From Paenibacillus sp. FSL H7-0331 (lineage in GTDB: Bacteria; Bacillota; Bacilli; Paenibacillales; NBRC-103111): DNA of 12,039 nt. A model generated the notes under the pieces. The model had not been told where the DNA came from. It was given only the letters and a program-made list of their open reading frames with translations, and ran no database searches. Below are positions 1 to 6,504 of this stretch, in pieces; position 1 is the first letter of the stretch; each line of letters begins with the position of its first letter. The translations under genes and the position numbers were made by a program. The stretch lies in contig NZ_MRTH01000080.1 in assembly GCF_001956045.1 (NCBI RefSeq), positions 1 to 12,039 of the forward strand. The letters run 5' to 3'.

Positions 1-205
1 ATGAATCCACGTTTTAAAGAGTACTTAGCAATCAGTTGTTAGACAGTCTGACGTACCGTTCGGTATACGGCGGTTCATGAAATACGCCGTAATGAGTTAT
101 ATCTGTCCATGATACTCTTCAGTCCATTCGATTTCCAGTCTTGGTTGTCTACGGAACGATGAAGACTTGGACAATGGTTTAAACTATGCAATTGTTCTTT
201 AGTTC

Positions 206-265
206 CTCCATTGGATAATAAATAGACTAACTATTCAAATATGTATCAATTATTTTAAACAGTGG
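206..265 (+). repeat. 60-bp direct repeat, copy 1
   Basis: This stretch matches 1529-1588 at 56 of 60 positions in the same orientation. Read in the frame with codons at 212 (tgg) it encodes WIINRLTIQICINYFKQW. Three of the four differences between the copies are silent in that frame and the fourth changes His to Arg. This suggests that both copies descend from a protein-coding sequence, although no intact gene remains. Family unknown. Confidence 0.8.
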
Positions 266-416
266 ATACTGGTTGTTGCTACTATATGTGCTGAACGAAA
301 AACAGTACCCAATTGGAATGCTGTAAATGAAATGGTTGAAAAAAGCATACCGGAAATGGCTATGTATTCCTTGAACAAATTAAAATTTTTGTCCAACGAC
401 ACAATTACTTTAGTGA

Positions 417-448
417 AAAAGCTTGATAAATCAGGCTTTTATTTTATT
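417..448 (+). terminator. Rho-independent terminator-like hairpin
   Basis: A 10-bp stem (AAAAGCTTGA 417-426 with TCAGGCTTTT 431-440, one G-U pair) closes a TAAA loop and runs into a T-rich tail (TTTTATTTTATT). It looks like a factor-independent terminator for whatever plus-strand gene once lay to its left, or the terminator often found just inside a transposon end. No intact gene upstream now uses it. Confidence 0.6.
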
Positions 449-449
449 A

Positions 450-523
450 TGTAGGAACATTTGTTTCGTGGCAAACGCACAAAAGTTCCTACAATGTCGT
501 TAAACGACACAAAAGCTCCTACA
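450..523. repeat. Cluster of short inverted and direct repeats (transposon-end-like)
   Basis: The 15-mer ACAAAWGYTCCTACA occurs three times here: inverted at 450-464 and direct at 479-493 and 509-523. The first two form a potential hairpin of 15 bp with one mismatch. A perfect 15-base palindrome, TGTCGTTAAACGACA, lies at 495-509. A fourth copy of the 15-mer is at 10272-10286. The leading string TGTCCAACGACACAA occurs identically at 390-404 and 10261-10275. Clustered short sites beginning with TGT resemble transposase binding sites at the ends of DDE-type transposons. No transposase is visible in the window, so the element type is inference. Confidence 0.55.
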
Positions 524-594
524 TTCTGATTGAGTCACTAAAGACATGATAAAAACTCGCAGCCTACATTTACCATATGTAAGACGACTAACCA
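503..594 (+). repeat. 92-bp direct repeat, copy 1
   Basis: This stretch matches 10266-10357 without gaps at 82 of 92 positions by eye, in the same orientation. The block starts AACGACACAAA, contains CTAAAGACAT and ends GACTAACCA. It has no open frame and is probably a non-coding part of a dispersed repeat or mobile element end. Confidence 0.8.
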
Positions 595-829
595 ATCTTT
601 GTATTTAAGACATTTTTTTATATGTCGAAATAGTAGAAGAAATGGCTATGGAAAATTTGCTTTTATGAAGTTGCTTGAAACATTGGGCACGAAAAATGTA
701 GATATCGAAGTAAATGAAATGGAATAATATGGGATATTCATTTTGGAGATCACTTGGATTTAATTCCGATTCCCATATATCGATTTAGCAGTAGAGCAAA
801 AGCATATTTGCTGCCCTTCTTCGCCTCGG

Positions 830-1145
830 AACACAGACCTGGATTTTCAATGGGTTCCAGGAAACTATGCGGAAAAGCTGAGTGTCACGATTGCTTCAGG
901 CGAACTACCTAAAGCGGTATTTAGCAAATATAATCCTGCCATTGCAGCAACGATGAAAGACGGAGTATTTTGGGAAATTGGTCCTTAATTGAAAGATATA
1001 CTAATATGTCGAAGCTTAACCCCAACTTTTTAATAACATCTTTAAATTGATCAAAAGATGTCCTGTCCATGAAACTATTTTATTCGATAGTTGTCCTAAT
1101 TGCCTTAACTATGGATCAAAGGGACAACCAGCGGTGGTTATTTTT
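830..1145 (+). pseudogene. Fragment of a second ABC solute-binding protein
   Basis: From 830 the plus strand reads NTDLDFQWVPGNYAEKL and then SVTIASGELPKAV, followed by MKDGVFWEIGP and a stop at 986. This aligns with residues about 75 to 130 of the intact binding protein at 4145-5656 (NTKLNIAW, YTDKLNVTLASGELPDLI, AAQGAFWDL). The match continues in the next frame from 985 (LIERYTNMSKLNPNF, compare NLYKNYTNLAKFPEE). It continues again, less surely, in the third frame at 1092-1145 (NYGSKGQPAVVI). At least two frameshifts and the loss of both ends make it a pseudogene. It is a diverged paralogue, not a recent copy, and implies a second decayed importer locus upstream of the present one. Confidence 0.8.
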
Positions 1146-1528
1146 ACATAATTATGCGTCAACCGATTTATTTCAAACGGTTCCACTTATATTTTCCAAG
1201 CGCTTTTATGGCATCAGAATGAATACCAAGGCTGAATATTATAGAACTGTGTCTTATCAAGATGAGATTTATCATCAAAACAGAGTCTGTTTTTTGACAC
1301 TCGACCGTTTTTAAGAAAAAAGCTCAAACAACATCGGCAATGTATACGGGTACTACAAGAGCTAAGGAAAGCGGAGGGAGAAGAGGAGTTCCCGCAGATT
1401 TGATATAAGTCCTGTATGCCCAAGTAATTTTGCGATTGTCACAAGATTGATTCAACGTGTACTTGAAAGTTATAGAAGAGAATTATTTAATCAAACTAAT
1501 ATAAAAGAAGTTGACAATAAGATTGCTA
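1146..1528. other. Degraded stretch, no recognisable gene
   Basis: An 81-codon open frame covers 1069-1314, but its first part runs across the solute-binding pseudogene in another frame, so it is not a credible gene. The rest shows no similarity I recognise. It probably continues the debris of the decayed binding-protein locus. Confidence 0.4.
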
Positions 1529-1588
1529 CTCCGTTGGATAATCAATAGACTGACTATTCAAATATGTATCAATTATTTTAAACAATGG
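1529..1588 (+). repeat. 60-bp direct repeat, copy 2
   Basis: This is the second copy of 206-265 in the same orientation, with 4 differences of which 3 are silent in the shared frame. Its right end coincides with the point where the group II intron sequence on the minus strand stops, so it marks a recombination or insertion breakpoint. Confidence 0.8.
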
Positions 1589-1917
1589 CGTCGGCTGACT
1601 TCTCAAAGCAAGCTTTACTCCAAGTTTCGGACTTTTATTCCTACTCCGCGTGTGAGACCTCCCCGGGTAAGAGCAATAATTTTCCCCTCATCTATCTGCC
1701 ACATCTACATGATGAGGTTCGGTCAGTATGGGACTTTTCTTTGGCAAGCTCGTCCGTCTCATCATGCCTTCTATGTGATTTCTGTTCGTCAGACCGAGGG
1801 TGTGCCTCCGGTTTCCTTCAGATTCGGCCTCGCGACCGACTCCCTTGCCTTTCAGTTCCTACTGCCAAGCCTGTAGCGGAACTTTCACCGACTAGTTATC
1901 GCCCATGCCGAGCGCAC
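1585..1917 (-). mobile_element. Group II intron, 5' ribozyme half (truncated)
   Basis: Read on the minus strand from 1917, the sequence starts GTGCGC, the classic 5' boundary of bacterial group II introns. It continues through typical ribozyme segments: GTGAAAGTTCCGCTACAGG, then CTGACGAACAGAAATCAC, then CTCTTACCCGGGGAGGTCT, then GAGAAGTCAGCCGACGCCAT. I recognise the last two as the stretch that precedes the intron-encoded protein in Firmicute introns. The element then stops at the 60-bp repeat, so the reverse transcriptase gene, domains V and VI and the 3' splice site are missing here. Two open frames on the plus strand at 1511-1968 are shadows of this structured RNA. The intron cannot splice. 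A matching reverse transcriptase remnant lies at 11534-12039 in the opposite orientation. Confidence 0.8.
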
Positions 1918-1922
1918 CATCA

Positions 1923-1959
1923 GAACAGCCCCCAACTTGATCTCAATTGGGGGCTGTTC
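1923..1959 (-). terminator. Perfect 13-bp hairpin next to the intron 5' end
   Basis: Arms 1923-1935 (GAACAGCCCCCAA) and 1947-1959 are perfectly complementary, and the loop can extend the stem with TTGA/TCAA. No T-run follows on either strand. On the minus strand the intron begins only five bases later. Group IIC introns are known to insert just downstream of terminator hairpins, so this is probably a former terminator whose tail was displaced by the intron. Confidence 0.6.
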
Positions 1960-2149
1960 GCTCTATAATAACACTACTTTCCATTACACCGCCTCCTTCC
2001 AATTTGAAGGTGATGAATGTACAGTTATAGCTTGCTAGGAAAGCGACAGGCTCCTGAAACAAACTAGTAACGGATGTGCCAAAAGTTAATTTAAGGACTT
2101 GATAATTAAGTGGAGAACCATGAATAGAACTGCTGAATGAGAATAAGAA
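1943..2149 (-). CDS. Possible C-terminal protein fragment
   Basis: An open frame on the minus strand runs from after a stop at 2150-2152 to a TGA inside the loop of the hairpin above. It reads GSPLNYQVLKLTFGTS, then LFQEPVAFLASYNCTF, and ends KLEGGGVMESSVIIERTAPN. It has no ATG near its beginning and is only 68 codons long, so if real it is the tail of a larger gene whose terminator is the hairpin. I do not recognise the family. An internal ATG at about codon 54 has a GGAGG in front of it, which may be chance. Confidence 0.22.
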   Translation of the reverse strand, partial: FLFSFSSSIHGSPLNYQVLKLTFGTSVTSLFQEPVAFLASYNCTFITFKLEGGGVMESSVIIERTAPN

Positions 2150-2237
2150 CTATACAACAAATGAGAGTTAACGTACGATGTGCTTAGTTCTTCATAGTGG
2201 TGCTGCATCTGCTGCTTTTGGATCAATCTATTAAAGA

Positions 2238-2250
2238 GAGGTGAAGGGGT
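2238..2250 (+). promoter_or_regulatory. Ribosome binding site deciding a TTG start
   Basis: AGAGGTG at 2238-2244 lies about seven bases before TTG 2251. An in-frame stop at 2242-2244 rules out any start further upstream, so the TTG is the first possible start of the operon. I found no convincing -35/-10 pair in 1960-2250; the best -35 (TTGATA, 2099-2104) lacks a good partner. Confidence 0.6.
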
Positions 2251-3219
2251 TTGCAACAAAATGCTTTAGGGGATAAGCATTCAACACAATTCCATTCTGT
2301 TAAAAAGGGGAAGGTAAATACGGTGCTGAACCGTCTTAGACGAGACAAATATTTATACCTGCTCGCCGTGCCTGGAATATTGTATTTTTTGATTTTTAAA
2401 TATATTCCCATTGGTGGAGTCATAATTGCTTTTCAGGAGTATTCGCCGTTTAAAGGAATCCTGCATAGTAAGTGGGTGGGCTTCGAAAACTTCGAGAGGT
2501 TTTTCCGTAGCAGTGAATTCATGAAATTATTAAGGAATACAATGGTCATTAGTATTTTAAATTTAGTTTTTTTCTTCCCTGCACCCATCATTCTTTCTTT
2601 GCTTCTCAATGAAGCAAGAAACAGCAAGTTCAAAAAAACGATCCAAAGCATCGTATATCTACCACATTTCTTTTCCTGGGTGATCGTTGCGGGGATCACG
2701 TTCCTGCTGTTTTCCCAATCCGGAGGTATTGTAAATGGTGTAATCCACATGATGGGTTACTCTAAGATAGACTTCTTAACGAATGAAAATTACTTCTGGG
2801 TGATGCTGACCCTGCAGTCCATTTGGAAGGAAGCAGGCTGGGGCACCGTCATTTTTTTGGCAGCCATAGCCGGGGTCGATCCTGCTCTATATGAAGCGGC
2901 TAAGATGGATGGGGCTAACCGACTCCAGCAGATGAAACATATCACGATGCCTGCCATACAAAATGTAGTTATTACATTATTAATTCTAAGAATGGGCCAT
3001 GTTCTGGATGTAGGCTTTGAGCAGGTATATCTCATGATGAACAGTGCAGTGACGGATGTTGCCGATGTATTCGAAACCTACGTTTATAGGATGGGTATAC
3101 AAAATGGACAGTTTAGCTTCACTACGGCGGTTGGGCTGTTTAAGTCGGTTGTAGGGCTTATATTGGTAATCGCAACTAACAAATTGGCTAAGGCATACGG
3201 CAAGGAAGGCCTATATTGA
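2251..3219 (+). CDS. ABC sugar transporter permease, LplB type
   Basis: This is the first inner-membrane subunit of a carbohydrate importer of the CUT1 type, a 322-residue protein with about six membrane segments. The first follows a basic start (YLLAVPGILYFLIFKYIPIGG, about residues 28-50) and the last lies near residues 289-310. The EAA loop that contacts the ATPase is intact: E215-A-A, G221, I231 and P234 fit the EAA-x3-G-x9-I-x-x-P consensus. The length and the IAFQEYSPFKG segment fit the LplB/YteP family common in Paenibacillus. It uses a TTG start with a good ribosome binding site. It is the first gene of the operon, with the partner permease 13 bp downstream. The operon has no ATPase gene, so a shared MsmX-like ATPase is inferred. 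The substrate cannot be read from the sequence. Confidence 0.95.
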   Translation: MQQNALGDKHSTQFHSVKKGKVNTVLNRLRRDKYLYLLAVPGILYFLIFKYIPIGGVIIAFQEYSPFKGILHSKWVGFENFERFFRSSEFMKLLRNTMVISILNLVFFFPAPIILSLLLNEARNSKFKKTIQSIVYLPHFFSWVIVAGITFLLFSQSGGIVNGVIHMMGYSKIDFLTNENYFWVMLTLQSIWKEAGWGTVIFLAAIAGVDPALYEAAKMDGANRLQQMKHITMPAIQNVVITLLILRMGHVLDVGFEQVYLMMNSAVTDVADVFETYVYRMGIQNGQFSFTTAVGLFKSVVGLILVIATNKLAKAYGKEGLY

Positions 3220-3232
3220 GGGGGTGGAGACA

Positions 3233-4114
3233 TTGAACAATAAATGGAACATTAGATTAGCTGATACAGCCGTCGTATCCATACTTATTATAGCTGGAGT
3301 GGCCACGATCCTGCCATTCCTTTACATTCTGGTTATATCCTTTACCGACCCCTCTGAATATATCCGGACTGCGGGTCTCATCCTCATCCCGGAGAAATGG
3401 TCGCTAATTAATTATCAATATCTATTGTCAACCAATACGTTTATTAGAGCGATGGGAAATAGCGCCTTTTTAGCTACAGTCGGCACTGTATTGAGTCTTG
3501 CTGTAACCTCAAGCTTTGCTTATGCCATATCGAGGAAAAGACTGATGGGAAGAAAAGTCATGTTAATGCTTATTGTGATCGCGATGCTTTTTAATCCGGG
3601 TATCATCCCACCGTATCTGCTTGTGAAGAACTTAGGGCTGATCAACAGCATGTGGGCATTAATCCTGCCGGTACTGACAACAGCTTATTATACATTTCTT
3701 ATGAAAAGCTTTTACGATAACATTCCACCCGGCTTGGAAGAAGCAGCCAATATCGATGGATGCAACGATTTAGGAATTTGGATGAGAGTGGTCCTGCCGA
3801 TCTCTTTGCCCTCTCTGGCGGCCTTTGGTCTATTTTATGCCGTAGCTTATTGGAACGTATTTTTTTCCGCGATTCTTTATTTGAACGATTTCAAAAAGTG
3901 GCCTTTACAAGTGTTGCTGCAGCATATGCTTATCGATTCATCGACCAGCGTAGGCGGGGAATTAGCGCAACAAATTGCCTCCGAGCAAACCTTGCCTCAG
4001 GAAACTCTTAAAATGGCCGCAGTTATTGTGGCAACAGTACCTATTGTTATGGTGTATCCTTTCCTGCAGAAGCATTTCGCCAAAGGCGTCATGGTAGGTT
4101 CTGTGAAGGAATGA
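3233..4114 (+). CDS. ABC sugar transporter permease, YtcP/LplC type
   Basis: This is the second inner-membrane subunit of the importer and pairs with the upstream LplB-type permease. The protein is about 293 residues with an N-terminal membrane segment (VVSILIIAGVATILPFLYIL) and five more. The EAA loop is intact (EEAANIDGCND, then VVLPISLP; EAA at about residues 170-172). Two starts are possible: GTG 3224 or TTG 3233. AGGGGGTGG at 3219-3227 matches the Shine-Dalgarno consensus at 7 of 9 positions and sits at proper spacing for TTG 3233, while it overlaps GTG 3224. I therefore prefer 3233, which removes three residues. The C-terminus (LQKHFAKGVMVGSVKE) is typical of the family. The binding protein starts 30 bp downstream. 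Confidence 0.95.
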   Translation: MNNKWNIRLADTAVVSILIIAGVATILPFLYILVISFTDPSEYIRTAGLILIPEKWSLINYQYLLSTNTFIRAMGNSAFLATVGTVLSLAVTSSFAYAISRKRLMGRKVMLMLIVIAMLFNPGIIPPYLLVKNLGLINSMWALILPVLTTAYYTFLMKSFYDNIPPGLEEAANIDGCNDLGIWMRVVLPISLPSLAAFGLFYAVAYWNVFFSAILYLNDFKKWPLQVLLQHMLIDSSTSVGGELAQQIASEQTLPQETLKMAAVIVATVPIVMVYPFLQKHFAKGVMVGSVKE

Positions 4115-4144
4115 ATATAAAATTTGACAGATGGAGGTAAATGT

Positions 4145-5656
4145 ATGAGCAAGAAAAATGCAGTAATTAAAGGGTGTTCCTTGCAAGTTTCATTAGCTTT
4201 ATTGTTGGCTGCATGCGGAGGAGGTGGGGGAGAACAAGCAAATTCAGCGGAACAAGCGGGGGGGAAACAGGGGAAGCCAACTGAAATCAGCATATTGACG
4301 ACCTTTTATTCGCAAGAACCACCTTCAGAAGACAACCCAATAATAAAAGAAATCGAAAAACGGACGAATACCAAGCTGAACATTGCCTGGACATCATCCA
4401 ACAACTATACGGATAAATTAAATGTGACGTTGGCCTCCGGTGAGCTGCCGGATTTAATCTTGACAACCGACCCGCTCAATTCATCGGTTATTAAGGGGAT
4501 GGCTGCTCAAGGGGCCTTTTGGGACCTGACTAATTTGTATAAAAATTACACGAATTTAGCAAAGTTTCCTGAAGAAACTTGGAAAAATTTGACCTATGCG
4601 GATGGACATAACTATGGTATACCCCGGGTAAGACCAGTCTATGGCCAGAACGGGTTAAGCATCCGCAGAGATTGGCTTGATCAACTGGGCTTAAAAATGC
4701 CGACCAACATGGATGAACTCTACGAAGTGATGAAGGCATTTACCAATAAGGACCCCGACGGAAACGGGAAAAATGATACGTACGGAGTCATTTTAAATAT
4801 AAGAAGTTTCGAAAACATTTCTAATAAAACTATAGGCGATTGGAAAGTACAGGATGGAAAGCTGGTTCCTACTATTTACTTATCAACAGAAAAAGACGCA
4901 CTTTTGTACTCCAATAAATTGTATAAAGAAAAGCTGATTCCCGAAGATTTCCTGATGCTTAAACCGAGTCAAATCCTGGATATGCTAAAGGCAGGGAAGG
5001 CTGGTGTCGCCACACAAGCCATAGATCAGGTTTGGCATATAACAGCCGAGCTTAGAAAACAAAAGCCTGATGCTTATATGGAGCCGATTGTTTCATTAAA
5101 CGGAGTGAGCGAGACAGAAATCGGCTCTTTTGGAATGTTTCTGATTCCTAAAACCGTTTCTGAAGCGAAGTTGAAGAAAATTATGGAATTCATGGATTAC
5201 GGGGCTTCTGCTGAAGGATCGGATCTTGCGAATTTCGGCTTTAAAGACGTTCATTACGTTGAAAAAGACGGCTTTAAAATCCCTACAGAACAGGCTGTAA
5301 AGGACAATGTATCCCAACAAGCGTTTGGTCAAATTTTTCTTAGCTACAACAAATATCAAAAAGCGTATGTTCCGGGAATTCCGAAAGAGTACTATGACCG
5401 TCATGTAAAGATTATGGATGAGCGGGTAAAAAATGCGGTCAATGATCCGTCAGTCGGTTTGGATTCCGAGACCTGGATTAAGTTCTGGCCTGAATACAAC
5501 AAGAAAATTACCGATATGAAGCTGCAAGTGGTTATGGGCAAGGAACCGATAGAAAAATGGGATGCTTTTGTCAACCAGTTAAAAACGGAACCGAATTTTT
5601 CTAAAATTGTTCAGGAGATGTCAGAGTCATACGCAAAGAGAAATTCGACCAAATAA
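4145..5656 (+). CDS. Extracellular solute-binding lipoprotein of the importer
   Basis: This lipoprotein captures the sugar outside the cell and delivers it to the two permeases. It has 503 residues with a short signal peptide and lipobox L21-A-A-C24, so Cys24 is lipidated, followed by a Gly-rich and polar linker. The mature part (TEISILTTFYSQEP onwards, with LASGELPDLI and later RRDWLDQLGLKMPTNMDELY) is typical of the large type-1 binding proteins that accompany LplB/YtcP permeases. The start is ATG 4145 because GGAGGT at 4133-4138 lies six bases before it; an in-frame TTG at 4124 upstream has no site. DPDGNGKNDTYG (about residues 199-210) resembles a calcium-binding loop seen in this family. 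A decayed paralogue lies at 830-1145. Confidence 0.95.
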   Translation: MSKKNAVIKGCSLQVSLALLLAACGGGGGEQANSAEQAGGKQGKPTEISILTTFYSQEPPSEDNPIIKEIEKRTNTKLNIAWTSSNNYTDKLNVTLASGELPDLILTTDPLNSSVIKGMAAQGAFWDLTNLYKNYTNLAKFPEETWKNLTYADGHNYGIPRVRPVYGQNGLSIRRDWLDQLGLKMPTNMDELYEVMKAFTNKDPDGNGKNDTYGVILNIRSFENISNKTIGDWKVQDGKLVPTIYLSTEKDALLYSNKLYKEKLIPEDFLMLKPSQILDMLKAGKAGVATQAIDQVWHITAELRKQKPDAYMEPIVSLNGVSETEIGSFGMFLIPKTVSEAKLKKIMEFMDYGASAEGSDLANFGFKDVHYVEKDGFKIPTEQAVKDNVSQQAFGQIFLSYNKYQKAYVPGIPKEYYDRHVKIMDERVKNAVNDPSVGLDSETWIKFWPEYNKKITDMKLQVVMGKEPIEKWDAFVNQLKTEPNFSKIVQEMSESYAKRNSTK

Positions 5657-5679
5657 TAATGTTGAGGAGCGGTATTGGA

Positions 5680-6486
5680 ATGAAAATAGCTTTTACAACC
5701 TTGTCTTGCCCGAATTGGAGTTGGGAACATATTTTGAACGAGACCACACGTTTAAAGTACGACGGGATTGAGATTAGAGGCATTGAAGGGGAAATGTTCC
5801 TGCCCAAGGCAAGGCCCTTTCTCCCTGAGAATCTGGAAAAAACTTTGGAGCAACTACATTCAAAGCAGATAAAAATAATCGGTTTGAATACATCCTGCCA
5901 ATTCCATGAACTTGACAAATACGATGGTTTTATTACTGAAGGGAAAGCACATATAGATTTAGCGCAAAAGTTAGGCGTACCCTATATAAGGATTTTTGGG
6001 AATAATGTGCCGGACCCTTCCCAAAAAGAGCAAATTATTGCAAGGATTACAAGAGGCATACAAGAGCTTTGTGACTATGGCTCGGAAAGAAATGTCCGCA
6101 TCCTTTTGGAAACCCACGGGGACTTCTCCGATCTGGATCATATGCTGCCTGTACTGGACAAGGTCACTGGTGCCAATTTGGGCGTGCTGTGGGATATGGA
6201 GCATACGTACAAAAGATACGGCAATACCATTGAACCATTCATTGAGAAAATCTTTCCTTATATCGAGCATGTCCATGTTAAAGATACCAAAAAGGTCAAT
6301 GGCAGATTCCAGCTATGTTTCATTGGCGATGGTGAAGTTCCTATTAAGAAAAATATCGAATTGTTAAAGAAAAATGGTTACACAGGATACTTATCGTTGG
6401 AGTGGGAAAAGAAGTGGCATCCTGAGCTTGAAGAACCGGAAGTTGTACTGCCAGCATTTATTCAATACATCCGAGCATTCGTTTAA
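5680..6486 (+). CDS. Xylose-isomerase-like TIM-barrel protein (sugar isomerase/epimerase family)
   Basis: This is a cytoplasmic enzyme of the AP-endonuclease-2 superfamily, 268 residues with a complete single TIM barrel. Candidate divalent metal ligands are in the expected places: Glu144 (ILLETHGD), Asp172 (WDMEH), His197/His199 (EHVHVKD) and Glu241 (LSLEWE). The family includes sugar isomerases, epimerases and inosose dehydratases, and also the lyases that cleave 3-keto glycosides, so the reaction is not fixed by sequence alone. The start is ATG 5680 with GAGGAG at 5664-5669; an in-frame ATG at 5659 is too close to the previous stop to have a site. It lies 23 bp after the binding protein and 18 bp before the oxidoreductase, so these two enzymes are co-translated with the importer and probably act on the imported substrate. 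Confidence 0.9.
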   Translation: MKIAFTTLSCPNWSWEHILNETTRLKYDGIEIRGIEGEMFLPKARPFLPENLEKTLEQLHSKQIKIIGLNTSCQFHELDKYDGFITEGKAHIDLAQKLGVPYIRIFGNNVPDPSQKEQIIARITRGIQELCDYGSERNVRILLETHGDFSDLDHMLPVLDKVTGANLGVLWDMEHTYKRYGNTIEPFIEKIFPYIEHVHVKDTKKVNGRFQLCFIGDGEVPIKKNIELLKKNGYTGYLSLEWEKKWHPELEEPEVVLPAFIQYIRAFV

Positions 6487-6504
6487 TCCGAGGAGGACTT
6501 AGAA

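Larger units (their letters stand above)
1..829. other. Degraded region without an intact gene
   Basis: All six frames are broken by stops in this stretch, and I find no gene with a start, a ribosome binding site and a recognisable product. It holds one copy of a 60-bp repeat (206-265), a terminator-like hairpin (417-448), a repeat cluster (450-523) and one copy of a 92-bp repeat (503-594). A small hairpin is also visible (arms 66-72 and 85-91, TACGGCG/CGCCGTA). Two open stretches, 203-454 and about 610-726 on the plus strand, read as protein-like peptides (the second contains NGYGKFAFMKLLETLG) but I cannot assign them to a family. They may be gene debris. Confidence 0.6.

Noticed and set aside
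450..523. CRISPR array
   Set aside because: Only three short repeats in mixed orientation with unequal spacing, no unique spacers of constant length and no cas gene.
1069..1314. 81-codon plus-strand open frame
   Set aside because: Its first part overlaps the solute-binding pseudogene in another frame and it has no recognisable product.
1511..1968. Two overlapping plus-strand open frames (121 and 127 codons)
   Set aside because: They lie antisense to the group II intron RNA half and have no ribosome binding site. Structured intron sequence commonly leaves such false frames open.
1985..2022. Ribosome binding site and ATG on the minus strand giving a 13-codon leader peptide
   Set aside because: The same bases fit better as the interior of a longer open frame, and nothing downstream would be controlled by it.
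2099..2127. Sigma-A promoter for the operon (TTGATA)
   Set aside because: The -35 is good but no spacing of 16 to 18 bp gives more than three matches to TATAAT.
3224..3232. GTG start of the second permease at 3224
   Set aside because: The Shine-Dalgarno match at 3219-3227 overlaps this codon; TTG 3233 has proper spacing.
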